DNA from: Pichia kudriavzevii
Lineage: Eukaryota; Ascomycota; Pichiomycetes; Pichiales; Pichiaceae
NCBI RefSeq assembly: GCF_003054445.1
Contig: NC_042509.1
Coordinates: 372,001-436,000, forward strand
Direction: 5' to 3'
DNA: 64,000 nucleotides
Shown: positions 63,342 through 64,000 of the stretch, in pieces
Layout: every line of letters begins with the position of its first letter
How positions within the stretch are numbered: position 1 is the first letter of the stretch
Translations under genes and position numbers: made by a program
The notes under the pieces: generated by a model
What the model was told of the DNA's origin: nothing
The model's database searches: none
Seen by the model: the letters and a program-made list of their open reading frames with translations, nothing else

Positions 63342-64000
63342 TATAGGTGTTGGTGCGAGATGTGTAGTAAGTTCGTTCCCAGGTGGAGGGTTAGTCTGTC
63401 TGTTTGAATGGACAGGTATTGGTTTACAGTCAAGCCAACTTCTTCGACATTTGAACTGAAGAATTTCAAAATGTTGAATGTATAAGATGCGATAAAATGA
63501 AAATAAATTAAAAAATCAGAAATAAAATAAAATGAAAATAACATTAAATGGAAAATAAAATTAAATGGAAAAAAATAAAATAAAATGAAAAAAAAGAAAA
63601 ATAAAATAAAATGAAAAAAAAAATAAAATGAAAAAAAAAATAAAAAAAATGAAAAAAAAAAGTTATGCCGAGTTACCCGGCTCTGAATGGGCGACACGAG
63701 GCATTTTAAGGAAGAAAATAAAAGTTTTTTTTTCTGTTTCTCTCCCACGCTTTATACGCCCTTCGCGCCTGCCGCATTCGGCGACGAAAAACAAAAAAAA
63801 GAAAACCCTTTGCAGAAATGCGCGCGAAAATTGAAGAAGGCAAAAAAAAAAAAGGTTTTTACATTAGAAAAGTTGCGAGAAAAATGGAACTGAAGGAAGA
63901 AGAAATGCAAAATTGGAAACGCAAAATGGAAATGGAAATGGAATTGGAAGTGGAAACGCAAATGCAACGAACGCCTATCTATTTTTTGTTGAATTGTTAA
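63342..64000. other. Purine-rich low-complexity upstream DNA
   Basis: From about 63500 to 63660 the plus strand is almost all A with repeats of AAAATAAAATGAAA type. From about 63830 to the end it is GAAAATGGAAATGGAA-like. Open stretches here (63341-63748 minus, 63818-64000 plus) are products of composition. No gene is supported. Confidence 0.6.

Noticed and set aside
63341-64000. Open stretches at the window end
   Set aside because: They are Phe- or Lys/Glu-rich products of A-rich low-complexity DNA.

Overview
The window is nuclear DNA of a budding yeast. The protein genes are compact, mostly intronless and typical of Saccharomycotina, and the two introns found use yeast-type TACTAAC branch points. 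A homologue of NDUFB7, an accessory subunit of respiratory complex I, argues against Saccharomyces, which lacks complex I. Together with the Ty3/gypsy-type elements and the large inverted repeat, the content best fits a Pichiaceae yeast such as Pichia kudriavzevii. That species call is an inference from content, not from a database match.

Region 1 (1-31 kb) is gene-poor, AT-rich and full of retroelement fossils. Its main structure is a large inverted repeat: bases 1-4779 are an almost perfect reverse complement of 23060-27838 (position p pairs with 27839-p), around an 18.3-kb spacer. The left arm runs off the window. The spacer holds a decayed Ty1/copia-like remnant, a broken Ty3/gypsy element with a 268-bp LTR, two tRNA genes in tandem (Gly then Asp on the minus strand) and a 0.77-kb direct repeat. 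The right arm continues outward into a second broken gypsy element, an LTR-like repeat and a solo LTR that abuts tRNA-Arg(UCU). This layout resembles the inverted-repeat regional centromeres known in some other yeasts, and I propose it as the candidate centromere or pericentromere.

Region 2 (31-64 kb) is ordinary gene-dense chromosome arm. In order: TIM21, a Pgc1-like glycerophosphodiesterase (with an intron whose first exon carries the catalytic His-Arg), neutral trehalase NTH1, Ran-binding protein YRB1, a cis-prenyltransferase (RER2/SRT1), COQ1, a GFD2/YDR514C-like DEDD exonuclease, condensin SMC4, NDUFB7 (one intron), an unrecognised 256-residue protein, D-serine dehydratase DSD1, tRNA-Val(AAC), an LTR fragment plus the same LTR-like repeat, tRNA-His(GUG), a HUS1/MEC3-type checkpoint clamp subunit, SER1, SAC1, Elongator subunit ELP1/IKI3 and a superoxide-dismutase-fold mitoribosomal protein (RSM26/MRP1). 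The last 0.65 kb is purine-rich low-complexity DNA.

Themes: mitochondrial function recurs (TIM21, COQ1, NDUFB7, RSM26/MRP1). Polyprenyl synthesis is represented by the divergent COQ1 and RER2-like pair. Divergent promoters lie between NTH1/YRB1, RER2/COQ1 and SMC4/NDUFB7. Retroelement LTRs lie just 5' of tRNA genes in tRNA-sense orientation, as expected of Pol III-targeted elements. Several genes were assigned internal ATG starts because the longest open frames began at TTG or GTG.
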